DNA of 64,000 nucleotides from Myrica gale (taxonomy: Eukaryota > Streptophyta > Magnoliopsida > Fagales > Myricaceae), in contig OZ005608.1 in NCBI GenBank assembly GCA_963930655.1, forward strand, positions 4,092,001-4,156,000, written 5' to 3'. Below the pieces are notes generated by a model, which saw nothing but the letters and a program-made list of their open reading frames with translations, was not told where the DNA came from and ran no database searches. The position numbers and the translations under genes were made by a program. Shown in pieces: positions 18,121-30,586 of the stretch. Each line of letters opens with the position of its first letter. The stretch's first letter is position 1.

Positions 18121-18403
18121 AAAAAAAGATGGTCTAGTGGGATGCGGGATTTGCACGTGATGATAGGCAACAACATGAGAAATCACTAATTTCAGTAAAT
18201 CACAAAGACTTTATTCTAAATATTGTTTTCTCGCGAAAAGTGACTTGAAGGACAACCAAGATGAAAGGCAACAGCATTAGATATCACTAATTTCAGTAAA
18301 TCACAAGGACTTTATTCTAAATATTGTTTGCTCACGAAAAGTGACTTAAAGAACATAACCAGTAACAAGAGCAAGAAAGGGTCCTTGGATTTTATAGTTC
18401 AAC

Positions 18404-18634
18404 TCACGGCACTAAACATTCTTTACTGCAATAGCATTTTGGTGGGATCCTTTTGCATTTACCGGTCACCAATTTTTCACTAATGCAGACCCTTTCGCAG
18501 TCCTGGTCATAGAGGCAGACGCCGGAGAATGTTGAGCACTTAGCCTCGCATTTCACGGCACCAACATGCACCGCCATCTTCTTTGTGGATACAATTAATA
18601 CCATTCCAGAAATTAAAACAGATAATCTTAGCAC
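18404..18634 (-). CDS. defensin-like cysteine-rich secreted peptide
   Basis: The last part of the frame gives a compact peptide with the plant defensin cysteine layout: KCEAK, FSGVC, QDC, RVC, then the gamma-core TGKC, PKCYC and KEC. There are nine cysteines where the family has eight; the extra one is the second, in EAKCSTF, where Ser is usual. Read as one exon it is 76 aa with a hydrophobic start MLRLSVLISGMVLIVS that could act as a signal peptide. Most defensin genes have an intron within the signal peptide, and an acceptor (ccacaaag, exon from 18580) is present, so a separate upstream first exon is possible but was not identified. Defensins are extracellular, membrane- or channel-acting antimicrobial peptides; activity here is unproven. 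Confidence 0.6.
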   Translation of the reverse strand: MLRLSVLISGMVLIVSTKKMAVHVGAVKCEAKCSTFSGVCLYDQDCERVCISEKLVTGKCKRIPPKCYCSKECLVP

Positions 18635-20032
18635 CCAATAATATAACGACTGAAATTATATTTAAATGTATGTACGTATGCATGTATATTCTTTTGGGGG
18701 GGCTGGCCATCTTTATAGGAATTTCCACAACAGAACGACTAGCTTCAGGGTTTATATGTGATATACACTTTGAAGCAGGTATGGCTTTTGGACAGACAAT
18801 CGAACTTCGATGCTCTCCAGAAAAACAAACAGAAAACTTAGACAATGAAATCCACATAATAGAGAGAGAGAGAGAGAGACCAGGAGCCGAGAAAAATGAA
18901 GAACAGAAGCATGAGGCCAAAGAGCCTTATTTCCTTGCCTAACATTCTCTCTTGATGGGAAACTAGGTCGACACAAGATGTTACTGATTAGCATGTAACA
19001 CAATTACCACCATTTTATAGTTTGGAATTTGAGACTATGAGGTTGACACGACAGAGGCCAGCAAATGTAATAAATGGAACTCTTGATGTAAATTTATTAC
19101 AAATTTACAGCAAGACCATATATAGTTTGTTAGGTGGTAGTCAGAGGAGCCCACTTCATTTTTGGCGAGCATACCTGTCATATAATTAAATGAGCAATAA
19201 GGTATTCTCTCTCTTTTCTCTCTTCTTTAAAATGAGCAAATGGGTATTTTCTCTCATGACTAATAAGCCTACGGAGGATGCTGGATCCTCTTTTGTAACC
19301 AGGATTCGGCAGGGGATAAAAATAGGAGAGACCCATAGAGGCACTCTCGACACCGGCTGGACCCATAATCTGATCCCTATCCCAACTAGTATATTAAACA
19401 AGGAAGAGCAGGCTAGAGAATGACCACCTATTTTAGTCCCAAATGGCATGCATGGCTCCCAATGAAGACCCCAACTACTTCACAAAAGAGTGCAGCCGGT
19501 AATCAATGGCCCATTGAATTAGGTGTTAGAATTCTCATTATAACGCTACCTACTTAAATTGCTTGCAAAGTAAATCACATTTACTGCCTGATACTTCTCA
19601 AACTCAGATATCCACTGAAACTTGGCATTGTGAATCCTTGCTCACCACTTACCCAAAAATAAAACCCTTGCTTACCCTGTAGGCCACTCGCCATCCATAG
19701 ACTTCACAGCAGGATATACATTGTGCAATCTAAACTGTGTTTGACCATTCCATTAAATAGTTTTCACAGCATTGCGAGTACATACTCTTTGGACTCATCA
19801 ATAAACATTTCAAATGACAGAATACAAGTTGGTTATAAGAAGAAAAAATTTCTCCAAACAATATAAAATTAAAAACCGTGTCCAAAAGAAAACAGAGGTT
19901 TGAATTATATTTCTTCTCATCTATTCAGGGGTCTTATTTTTCAAATAAACCAAACTCCAGCCACACGTCGTCTTGTTCCAGACACTAGATAAAGATGATG
20001 AAGCACCAATACACCACCCCTCCAGCACTCCA
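18635..20032. other. intergenic, no supported gene
   Basis: Contains a (GA)n run at about 18860-18880 and a region near 19190-19450 open on both strands. None of the frames resembles a known protein. It includes the likely 5' side of the defensin-like gene and the 3' UTR of the DCN1-like gene. Confidence 0.5.
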
Positions 20033-23000
20033 TCATAGTTTTTGGCTCAAGTCATCTGACTGACCATTTTGGATAATGCCATTCTCAATCAAGTACTCAA
20101 CAAATTCATCAATAAGATAGGGCCATGCGCCTTCAGCATCATAGTTTGATAATATCGGATCCACTGTCTGCATACAAAACAGGACATAAATTAGTGCTGA
20201 GACCGACATCAAGTCCACCAAGCCATCTCAGTGTGCATAATGCTCATAGACACTATTCCTGTTTCTTTCCTTTCATTATTAGAGATGTAATAAAGATCCA
20301 AAAGAACGCTCCCTCTAATCTCTATGACTATCATAATAGCTTATATGTTTTGAATTTCCCTTTCAAGCTAAAGCCAAAGTGATATATCAATCATCTTCTT
20401 CCACATGAGGATTGACTTTATGTTAAATACTATAATCTAATATTCAAGGGATTTGTTAGTAGACTTCTAACAAGAAAAAATCGATTAGGAAATAATTTGT
20501 GACCATGTTCTCTTCTGCATGAATTTGTGTACACTGGCAGACCAAAATTTGTACTTAGTTCCTTTTTTTTGGCCCGGGGGATTGGGGGAACGAGTATGGG
20601 ACTCAGATTTTCAATTTCCTTCTCTTCTCTCTCTATCTCTTTCCTTTCTGGTGGGGGGAGGGGCTGAAGGGGCATATTTTGGAAAGGATGCGGCCTACCC
20701 CAACTCCACTTGCTTAGCCACTGCATACTTCATATATCTCTTAGACGAAAAAGGTTGATTAATAAAAATTGCTTATGACTACACAGAACTAAGAAAGAAA
20801 TTGGGTATTAGATGTATCAATGATTTCAGCTTTTGATCATGATCCTAGTATGGAAGGAAAGAATCAGATAGCAGTGGGGCGCAAAAAAAAAAAGAGCAAA
20901 GGAAACAAAAGAAAAGCTCAGGGGGAAAAAATAGCGAAAAAGAAAAACCAAAAATAAAGCTAGGATTCTCTCACACTTGTTCTCCACATCTTTAAGCATA
21001 TACTTATCTTGCTGCCCAAACTAAGAAAGCTACTAAAAAGAGGAGGATGTAGCACACATTACATGAACATGCTTTATCGTAGTAATCATGTGTATATGAG
21101 CACAGACAGAAAGCAGTTGAAAAGGGTACCAATGGCATGCGCAGGTGTATCTCAAAACATACATTCCATCCCAAGAGAATGAGCCCGTTTTCTAATCAGT
21201 AATCACCAATATCTTACCCTTGCAAACTCCAAAAGTTGAGACCACGTATCCCTAGATATTGCTTTATTATGCCGAGCCTGAGTCAGCAATGGCAAGACAG
21301 AAAACAAAAATCAAAGGAAAAAATAATTGTGATCCAGTCATAAAAGAGAGCAGAAGCAAGCTCATCGTGTTCATATTATTAATTCAATCAAGCAAGGACA
21401 ATTCAGTAAGACAAAATTTGTACAGATGGTCCTACAGACATCTCCAGGCAAAAATAGTTACAATGATAAAAGACATGAACAATCCAGCGAAGTGGAAAAG
21501 AACAATTAACCAGACATAAAAAAAGTTAAACAAGAAAATAGATTGAAACAAAAAGGTTTCCTCTTCAGTATCTCTCATCAAGTGTTGGAGATCGGGAAAT
21601 ATAAAGAACTTGCTTACAGTTTGGCCAAAGGTTGTGCACGGGCATGCGATTGACCTAGTAATTTATTTCACGGCCGCTGATCTCTTCCAATATGCTTTAA
21701 CTTCATGACAGATATCCCAATATTTGATTTTAAGATTATGGATAGACCAAATTCTATGAGATGATTTTTATGAGCGCATAACCATGTTTATGCTTCTGAT
21801 TTTAGAATTTCCTTTTTCAAGATCTTAACCTTTACCATGTTGCATTTCTGCAACTGGCAGTCCTCTCCATCCTTAGCTGTGTTCTTTGTTCAGCATTATC
21901 AAATATTTCATTGATCAGTAATTGGCCTCTAGAAACTTAAAATTTTATTAGACCGTGTCTGTTTCATTGACACATGGTACAGCATTTTCTTGAAAACAAG
22001 CATAACACTCTAAATTTGGAGTTCAAATCTGAAAACAAAGTCAAGGAAACAACATGGAGTGAAAGCAAAGAGGAAATAACAAACAAACTTAAGGTTCCAG
22101 AAATCTCATAGATGCATATGCAAATTAGGGCGGGAGAGAGATTCCCCATTGCTTAAATATAGATAAAAATGTCTGCTTGCATGTTCATCAAGGAGAAAAC
22201 TGTTGATTTGGGAGCGCCGAGGAGACAGGTGGGTGGTTACAACAACGACTGAATCCTTTGGGGGGAGGAGTAAAAGAATAAAGAATAAAAGAACAAACGT
22301 CAAAGAAATGAAAAATTGCACAGATGCCCATCCATGTATAACTTCCGACTTGAAAATTGATCCACAGAGGCACCTTTTGACTAATTAAACTGTATGCTTA
22401 GTCCGCACATTAACCTGTTTCCTACAGAGCTCGACTTAACAATGCGTTATTCTGAACTACTCATTCCTGGCTACATGGTTCTTTTCACGATAGATCACAA
22501 GAATTCATTGCTCATTCCGACCCAAAAGATTTCAGCAATCAGTGTAGCTAAAGATTTAGCTAAAAATAGACCACAATATGGATGGTAAACTACCTGTAAG
22601 AACTGGCACCAGTGATCAACTAACGGCCACTGCTTTTCAGCAAAAAGTAATTGCCACATTCCAATAGCTGTATCCAATGCTAAAGATTTCTGACCCTGAA
22701 AAAATACAGTGCCCAATCAGCTCATACCACAGAGGAGCTTGAGGTAAACATAATCTGGGACAACGACACAGATAGAATAAAAATCATACAGAAGTAAATT
22801 TCATAGAATTATACAATGTAGAGTACATAACTGTAGCTCAGATCTTTTCCAAAAGCTTAAGGATAAATACCAATGTGTTCAAATGAGTGAATAACTGTTA
22901 ACAGGGAAAACCATTGTCCTTTCTTTTTCGGAAAAACATTTTAAGGATCAATTAAACTCATAGAATCATACAAACATTTTAATGATAAATACACCATTGT

Positions 23001-26000
23001 TCTAAGCGTGATACAAGGCAGAAGAAGGACAACACATCCATCAAAGATTCAGTCATTTAGCTTAATCATCAAAGCCAGTGTTTCCTTTTTAAAGAATGCA
23101 ACAAAAGTGAAAGCTGAAAATCATCACAAGATTCCCATTTTTTCAGTTCAATACATATTCATAGGTCATCAGTGGGGAATATACACAAAACAAAGCGCTC
23201 AGGCAGAGAAAAATGTACCTTTTCTTTTGCCCAGCCAAATGCAAAGTTATATATCTCCCGGAACTTCTCTGGACAATTACAAGCAGAAATATCATTTCAG
23301 GAACAAAAGCACAGTCGTACGTCTGACTCAGAAAATGCAAAGCAAAGTTACCAAACCAACATCTTTGACTTCTCTTTTATAGATATAAATTTCCAGAGCA
23401 TCTTCCCCAAAAAACACTTGGAACACGTACTACAATATCAAATTGAATAAATACCAAACATCATGACCCATTGAACATACGATCATCTTTCAGCTCAGAG
23501 CGCATGAATGCTATCCTTTCACGGAACTTATCCAAAGAATCTATCCTGCCATCAGAATGTATAGCCTCCATCATTATTTTCCCGATAGTTCAAAACTACC
23601 AATCCATATCATTTGATATTTAAGAGAATTTGGACAGACGTAAGTAATTCCATACTCACCCTAGTGCTTGAAGACCACCTAGAAACTCCTGTTTGGAAAA
23701 TTCACACATAGTGGCAGCCTTCATGTGCCATGAAACAACTAACTGCAATAACAGCAGCAACCACCCATGTTCTTAGAAATAGCCAAGTTCTAACTCATTA
23801 TCGAATTCACCTACAACAAAACTAAGTTCAGAAGCATCATAACAAACACAATCCAATTTTTCTCCTTTGATTATGTAAAAACTGCACCTTGGATTTGAGA
23901 ATTAACATCTTCAAAAAAGAAAAAAACAATCAAACTTATGAAATGTGAAAATTAGAACTCCATTAACTCAAATCACAGCGAACACTCGGGGAGAAAGAGG
24001 AAGAATGTCAAAGAAAGGAGCACGACAAACTCAAAATAATCTATTACGCCATCTGCCTGTGAACAAACTCTTTCTACTAAGGGTCCTTTTTCCATTTTTT
24101 TTTGTGTGTGTGTGTGGGTGGGGAGCTTCAGGATAAAACTATAACCTTTCTGTTTCTACCAGATTTAAAAAAAAAATTCCAATAATGCAGGATAGCAGAC
24201 TGAACTTTTTTCTAACTAAAGCTCAGATTCTATAAAACCGAAACTCGAATCTAGCTTTAAGGATAATTCCACCACAACAATCAGATATTTAGGTATGCCA
24301 CACATTGTAAAGTAGATTTAAAGTCTTCTACATACCATAACTATATCTTGTGGATCCACCTGCCAAAACACAAAGGCTTACATGTTACTCAACCTGTGAC
24401 AAGCAATTTATTTAAGCTTCCTGTAGAATAATTTAAACCATTAACTAAGAATACACGGGGTGGGAGGGGAGAGATAACCCATACTGTACAAATAGTGTAT
24501 GAGAAATCAAAGGTAGTCATTATAAATACCAAATTGCAAAAACCTTAAAAGGTTTTTTTTTTCTTTTTATAAGTGCAAAAACCTTAAAGTTGTTAAGCAG
24601 CACTAACAAACTGGCAATCAAAAAGCTACCTGAAGGTCATTGCAAAGAAGAGTAATACCATCAACCAGTATCATATCACTATAAGGATCTGCAAAACATA
24701 TTAGAAACAAAATTTTAGTTGAGGTATTTCTGACATTAAGCAACAAAAGCCACTTCCGCCACTGAATGCTCACAAGGTCCAACATTGAACCAACATTGCA
24801 AACTATGCAAACTAAACAAGTCATGAGGTCTTGGTTACTAAAAAGGAATCAGAAAATGCTGAAACTCTATAGAAGTCAACCGACAACCACTAATATCAAC
24901 AAGTAATTTCGATCTGTCTTTTTAAATCTTCTTTTTTTATCTCCCAATTCCAAGGAAGGAACATGCAATGAGGTGCTAGATGTGGAAACAATAGTAAGCA
25001 TGTTAGTAAAGCTTGCCTTTGTATCTATTGAAGAGTTCCTCCAGATGTCTAGAGTCAGTATAGGTTTTAATCTGGGGCTGGCTGTAGAATACATCGAATG
25101 CTCCTTCAAGATTCCAATCACTGGCCTTAAGAGTCTGAAGGGCAGCTTTCTCACTGCAATTGGATTCAGATGTAAGATACTAATATCACCAAAAACGTCA
25201 ACTTCAAAACCGTACTAGAACAAAGCCACAACCTTTCTATCTCTGCCTATCTATCGCTCACACACATCCAAGAGCAGAAACACACTTGCATGCACACACG
25301 GAAGCGCTGCCGAATTATCTCAAGCAAAGAATTTGAATAAAAACACTTGATTCTTATATCGAAAGGATTATTGCTCACAATGCCAAGTGAAAGTAATATC
25401 AGCCATCATCTGAGAGATATATTGCACTTTATGTAGCCTTTACATAACGGTAACAAAGAATCTCAACTTTAAGTTAACAAAGCAAAATCAGCCAAGACAA
25501 TCAAGCTTTCTTGGGTCAAAAGCTAATTTCATTACAAAAGTACATCACAATCCCAAGTAAACACACTGCACAAATGGGTAAATGCCAACATTATCAGGAA
25601 TAAGAGAAGAAACATCCAGGGCATAGCAGCAAGGCAACCCAAGCTGCCTCAGGATGCACATATCTGAATTAGCACACATACAGTCAGCTAAATTTGGCAT
25701 ATCTATTGACAATTCAAGCTTCACCTGCTCAGTAGGTTCACATATATAGGAGTCTGCGCAATTACCGAGGCCATTTGACAGATGGTCAGAGGACCTCAAG
25801 CCAATCAAACAGAAGATATCGATATTAGAATGACCAAATCTTAAAGAAATAAAGGGAGAAAAATCTCAGATTCTAAACTAAGAAACGTTCAATATGACAA
25901 TTCAAATTTCTTGACAGGTACTTAGTTGCAGTGGAACCTCCAAAAAATTGACAGCTTGTGGTTAATCCTTCTCCATGAATCAAACTAAGTCAAATTTTAG

Positions 26001-27426
26001 CATGCTTATGGTTAGACTCGTAAATTGTGCAGGTGAATTATGTCAGCCTTCATACATCCATTTCACATGAATGCGGACATAATCAGAACTAACGTGATCC
26101 TGTAATTTCTGATAATTATATGTCCATGATAAAATGTAACTAATAGCTTAAAGCTGAGGCCATTAAATTTCTGTGTCACACTTTTAAGTTAAAAACAAAA
26201 TAGTTGATAGCTTCAGCAAAATATATGATACACCAACCAACAAAGGTCATTCTTTTCAGCCCAACTTCCACCATAAGAAAGTAATTTACTGTAGCTGCTT
26301 TGCTAGAGTAAAGTATGAGACTCTTAAAAAGACCCCCCAAAAAATGAAGAACAAAACACAAACAGAGGGATTTACCTTGCACCAGTGATTGATATAAACT
26401 GCTGGAGTTTGTCACGATGACCCCTACCCAATTTGTGCTGTCAACAAAGAACAAAACAGTAGGATGCATGCATATTATGGCTTGAATACAAGCATAGATA
26501 TTCCACTACCGACGCTCATTGTGACATTGAGGTAAATAAAAAATGGAACAGAGGTTAAAAAAATTAAAGCAAATAACTCGGTATACATGGCAACTTGAGT
26601 GGTTACTAAATTGAAGGTAAATGAGATATAAAGCAATCTGTATAACACCTTGGATTTATAATAAGTTAATAAGCAAGTGTTGAAATTCATTTCTTGTTAG
26701 ATGTTTTTTTTATAATTTATTAGCTTATATTATACCTCTTCCGTAAACCTACACAGAACCCCCTCCTGGACGCATGAACGGAAATACGATTGATGAATAT
26801 TTTGTTATATTGTGCTTTGTCAAAAGTTGGCACTCTCCATATGCATATTCCATCCCTTAGAATTATCTCTACTAGTAATTTGAAAACAAGAATTAGTGCG
26901 AAACAATTGTAGAGAAATATTAAGTGTTTTTGTTCGCTTTTATATTTATCCATAACTGTGCCGGGAGTTGAATATTATCCAGGAAAAGAGCAAAAGAGAT
27001 CTTTAATCTGACATAAGACTGGACTTTGACGCTCGAAACCTGAACTTCCAACTTAATCAAGCCTCACAATTACATGACACGACGGGTTAAAGTTTGATCA
27101 AACTGGAGGTTTCTTCTTCTTCTTCTTTTCCCTCAGTTCTATCAGCAACCAAAAATACTCTCCCGTAGAGGAATCAAACCAAACTAAGCGAAGAGACAAT
27201 CGCTAAATCAAGAAGCTTGCACGGTAAAACACGGAAAGTAACCATTTGAATTCACAGAACCAGAAACGTCTCCGTTTAAAAAACCATACAAAAAAACATT
27301 TGAAACAAAACAAACAAGAACCACATTTTAAAAAAAAAAACTAATTCCCAAAAATTTGGACCAAATATTCCAAATCGCAAAAACAAAATACAAACTTTAA
27401 AACAAAAAAGCTAAATATCTAACCAT
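20033..27426 (-). CDS. DCN1-like protein (defective in cullin neddylation)
   Basis: Eleven coding exons join to 259 aa: 27426-27424 (only the ATG), 26437-26376, 25153-25017, 24688-24630, 24359-24336, 23742-23660, 23544-23480, 23268-23219, 22695-22594, 21277-21218, 20167-20033. DCN1 proteins are scaffold-type E3 factors that bind cullins and the NEDD8 E2 to promote cullin neddylation. The N-terminal ~45 residues, [15 protein letters not shown] then [14 protein letters not shown], form a UBA-like domain. The rest is the PONY/cullin-binding domain, with [29 protein letters not shown], and [16 protein letters not shown] near the C-terminus. Length matches the family (about 250-260 aa). Two oddities: the start codon stands alone at the end of exon 1, directly followed by a GT donor, and the intron after 25017 has a GC donor (AAAG/GCAAGC) needed to keep [10 protein letters not shown] in frame. 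A 24-bp exon encodes VDPQDIVM. Confidence 0.95.
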
Positions 27427-27536
27427 CTTCAAAGGTGTCGCGAATAAAACCCTAATTGAGGGAGAGACGAAGAAGATTGATATCTTTCCGGTGCGACAAA
27501 GGAGCAGTAGAGAGAGACAATTAAGAGTGTTTTTTT

Positions 27537-27553
27537 CTCTCTCTCTCTCTCTC
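27537..27553. repeat. (CT)n microsatellite in DCN1-like leader region
   Basis: A short TC/CT run about 110 bases upstream of the DCN1-like start codon; on the gene's strand it is a GA run, a common feature of plant 5' leaders. Confidence 0.7.
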
Positions 27554-27661
27554 GCTTTGGAGCGGAGAAGTGGCGCTTAGATTATGTCCCTTTGTTCTCC
27601 GGTGCTGGTTTTCTAGCTCAGTAGGGACCCCGAAGACACTACTGTACTGAGGCCGGTTTTA

Positions 27662-27896
27662 GTGTCAGTCATTTTATTTTGCGAGGGTAAGAGTGAGATT
27701 AGAAATTGAGAAATCTAACCGCTGATAAAATATTATGTCAATTAATAAAACCGGGTCGATTGTGCAGATCGAATTCGTGGGTCGAATTTATTAATTGACG
27801 TGGTATTTTATCAGCCGTTAGATTTCTCAACTTCTAATATCATCCGTCTACTCACACACTCACAAAATAGCTTCACTCGCACAAGAACTTTTATCG
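27662..27896. mobile_element. MITE, diverged copy A of the 'agattagaagttgag' family
   Basis: Arms are inverted: 'gagattagaaattgagaaat' on the left and 'atttctcaacttctaat' on the right, with a centre containing 'aaccgggtcga'. It lies about 240-470 bp upstream of the DCN1-like start, so it may sit in that promoter. Related copies are at 32806, 37977 and 41448. Confidence 0.7.
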
Positions 27897-27978
27897 TTAC
27901 GTGGGTGACAGCAATTGGGTTTGGGGGCACTACCCTGAGGTGTTCTTTTACCTAAATACCCGCCACTATAGTACTTAG

Positions 27979-28163
27979 GGTGTGTTTGTGTTGAAAAATT
28001 CTACACCCTATAAAATTTTAATACAATAAATTATTACAATATAATCTCTCTCTCCCATCAAATCATAATTTTTCACTACAAAAAATATAAAAAATTAACT
28101 CTCTTCACTAAACCCAATACCTAAAATTTTAACAACACTAAAATTTTACAAAACAAACACATC
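27979..28163. mobile_element. short MITE with GGTGTGTTTGT ends
   Basis: 185 bp with ends GGTGTGTTTGT and (inverted) GATGTGTTTGT, flanked by CTTAG on both sides (27974-27978, 28164-28168). AT-rich, non-coding. Same loose family as 7116, 9422 and 33297. Confidence 0.6.
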
Positions 28164-28168
28164 CTTAG

Positions 28169-29190
28169 AGGTTGTCTAATCATGTGCTTAAGTCTGTACG
28201 AATTTTTTTTCTACGCGAAGTCTGTCCGAAATTACTTAAACAGGCACTTCCTTTTGCTAAAAATATACTACAAAAACAACTTTCTTCTTCATTCTTATTC
28301 TTTCGGTCCTTATTTGTGTATCCTGAACTCTCCTTACCTTTCTAGTTTCCAGTGGATTTTAATCTTTTCTGGGCCTTAGACAACGCACAAAACACTTTAG
28401 AGCATAAAGCCACCAACCTATATAGGCCACCCAAAGCATAAAGCCAGTAAATTCTATATAAAAAAATAGCCCAAAGAAAATAAACAAACAGAAAAAAAAA
28501 AGTCTTGTATTGGACAGCAAACGACTAGTTCTAGCGTTTTCCAAAAGGGTTTGTTCGTAAGTTCTAAAACCTATTTTTTTATTATCTGTTCCTGTAACGC
28601 TCGGAGTCTTCTTAAGCTTGCTAGTGCTAGCTGACTCTTATATCATGTTCAAAAGAGAATTTTGAGTTAATTGGTGTTGTTTGAGCCAATTAAGTTAATC
28701 GCTGCCCACTACAAACACGGGGCTAGCTACAAAAGAGATACAGGGACTGTTGCTGATCGGATACAGTATCGTATAACCCCAACAAACCCAGCTTGCTTGA
28801 TAGTATCGAACCAGTTGTTTTGGGTCAATTTGTTGCTGATAGGAAGTATGGAAACAGACGAAAACAAAGACAAAGCTAGAGGGATGTTTGAAATACGGTT
28901 TCGAGATCAGAACTTGGAGAAGAGCTACAAGCCTGCATGTAGTATGTGCATGACTACTCGATCAAGATGACGTATAGAATTCGCTTCAAGCCGATCATAG
29001 CGTGCTATGAAATAAATTAAAGGATATCTCCAATTTCAAACAACTTATTAGATAGTAGAAACTTCTGGATGTAAAGAGTTATTAGTTCTAAAAGTTCAGT
29101 TGTTAGAAGTGCAGTTATGCAATTATGTTAGTTGAGTTAGTTTTTACGTAAGCTCTTCATGTATATAAACAGATGTAAGGCTATTCATTT
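28169..29190. other. intergenic, partly LTR-like
   Basis: No supported gene. The part near 29095-29190 (gttagttgagttag, then catgtatataaacag) continues after the Pack-MULE-like insertion as gaatacacaaattatac. It looks like the TATA-to-poly(A) part of an old Copia-type LTR into which that element jumped; this is inference from style of sequence only. Confidence 0.35.
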
Positions 29191-30263
29191 GGGGATCGGT
29201 TATTATGCTTTGTTGTATGGGTGCTGAGGGTACTGAGCAACGGCTCAGATCTTCTCTTCAAAATTCAACGGTTGAGATAATGGCACATCAATTAAAATTA
29301 TTTAACCCAAAACCCGACCCGTTTAGCTTGTAACCCACCCATTTAGATTGGTTGAACCGCATAGAAAGACAAAATGACTTTAGAAACACTGTAGATTTTC
29401 CTCTTCCTCGTCGTCTGTAAGCTCCTACTGCTGACTGGTTACAAATACAAAATAACATAACAATATGATAACTTTCCAGCACTTGGGAATACAGTTAATC
29501 GGTTGCTGGAGAAACATTTGAAACATCACTGAAACAATTAGAAGACAAATCCCCAGGCAAACTTCCTGGTTAGGAAAACAATCGATTATCTTCAATATGG
29601 CTTAGTCTGCTCTATGCTGACCCAAATTCTGCAAACCACTTCTCATGCTTTTCTATATTTGCCGCAGAGACACTACGTTGTACCTTCACCAAGGCTTCTT
29701 CAAAGTCGCACATGGCAACAGGGTCCTTCAAAATCTCATCATTGGGCATGTTCTTAATCTCATCACAAGTCTTTCCAGCTATCTTACGCCTCACGCCATT
29801 CAAGGAAGCCTCCCGGCAAACGTTTGTCAGATCACTTCCACTGTACCCATCTGTTCGAGAGCCACATCATCAATATCTACATCAAGGGCCACCTGGCACA
29901 TCATAAAACTGAACACACAAAGGAAATCGTGAGAGCAACCCAATGAATTTGCTGGTGAGGAGCTGCCGTAATCTGGTGAGGAGCAAAAATAGCACCTTAC
30001 TACTGAACCCAAGACTGCATAAATGAAATCGTGAGAGGAAATCCGAAAAGGAGCTTACAGATGACGAGGAAGAGGAAGATCTGCAGTGTTTCTAAAGTCA
30101 TTTTGTCTTTCTATGCAGGTCAGCCAATCTAAATGGGTGGCTCTTTGGGTTAAATAATTTTAATTGATGTGACATCATCTCAACCGTTGAATTTTGAATA
30201 GAAGATCTGAGTCGTTGCTCAGTACTCTCAGCACCCATACAACAAAGCATAATAACCGATCCC
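29191..30263. mobile_element. Pack-MULE-like element carrying a katanin fragment
   Basis: Long inverted ends, 29191-29425 and 30050-30263, match over more than 200 bp; both begin with GGATCGGTTATTATGCTTTG read inward. The left arm has about 21 extra bases. The element is flanked by ATTCATTT on both sides (29183-29190, 30264-30271), or nine bases with one mismatch (tattcattt/cattcattt). Long terminal inverted repeats with 8-9 bp duplications fit Mutator-like elements. There is no transposase; the ~620-bp interior is a piece of host katanin p60 gene. Confidence 0.88.
29612..29894 (-). pseudogene. captured C-terminal fragment of katanin p60 (KTN1-like)
   Basis: Read on the minus strand, the fragment starts at an intact acceptor (tgccag/GTGGCC) with VALDVDIDDVA. 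After a frameshift it continues as YSGSDLTNVCREASLNGVRRKIAGK, DPVAMCDFEEALVKV and IEKHEKWFAEFGSA, then stop. This is the very C-terminal part of the AAA+ microtubule-severing ATPase katanin p60, which normally ends EKW-x-x-EFGSA. The Walker motifs, MIT domain and most of the AAA+ module are absent, so it cannot sever microtubules. Retained intron sequence upstream of the acceptor shows it was copied from genomic DNA, not cDNA. It lies wholly between the inverted ends of the Pack-MULE-like element. Confidence 0.9.
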
Positions 30264-30586
30264 ATTCATTTGAATACACAAATTATACAGCACAAATCAT
30301 AACACAACTTGCATGCATTTCAGTGTATATATATAAATCAATAATGATAAGGAACAACAAGCTGGATGCTGGAACTACAGCATCTCAGGAGTAGAACATC
30401 AATACAAAATGATCAGTATGATCCACTTATTCAGAACTTGTCACACTGTTTTAAGGAGAAAGAAAAAGAAAAACGGGGAAAGAAGATAAACTTTCGTTAT
30501 TTGACTCAACACGACAAACATGAAATTAAAGCGAGAGTAGCAACCGGTCAGCTGCAAGTAATTTCCCGTGGCACGTTCTCTATTGA

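Noticed and set aside
18540..19003. Overlapping minus-strand frames with Ser/Leu-rich hydrophobic starts upstream of the defensin-like gene
   Set aside because: They run through a (GA)n tract and could not be joined in frame to the defensin domain at a convincing splice site, so no first exon was claimed.
25545..25808. 87-aa Cys-containing minus-strand frame inside DCN1-like intron 2
   Set aside because: No family resemblance and no splice support; treated as intronic.
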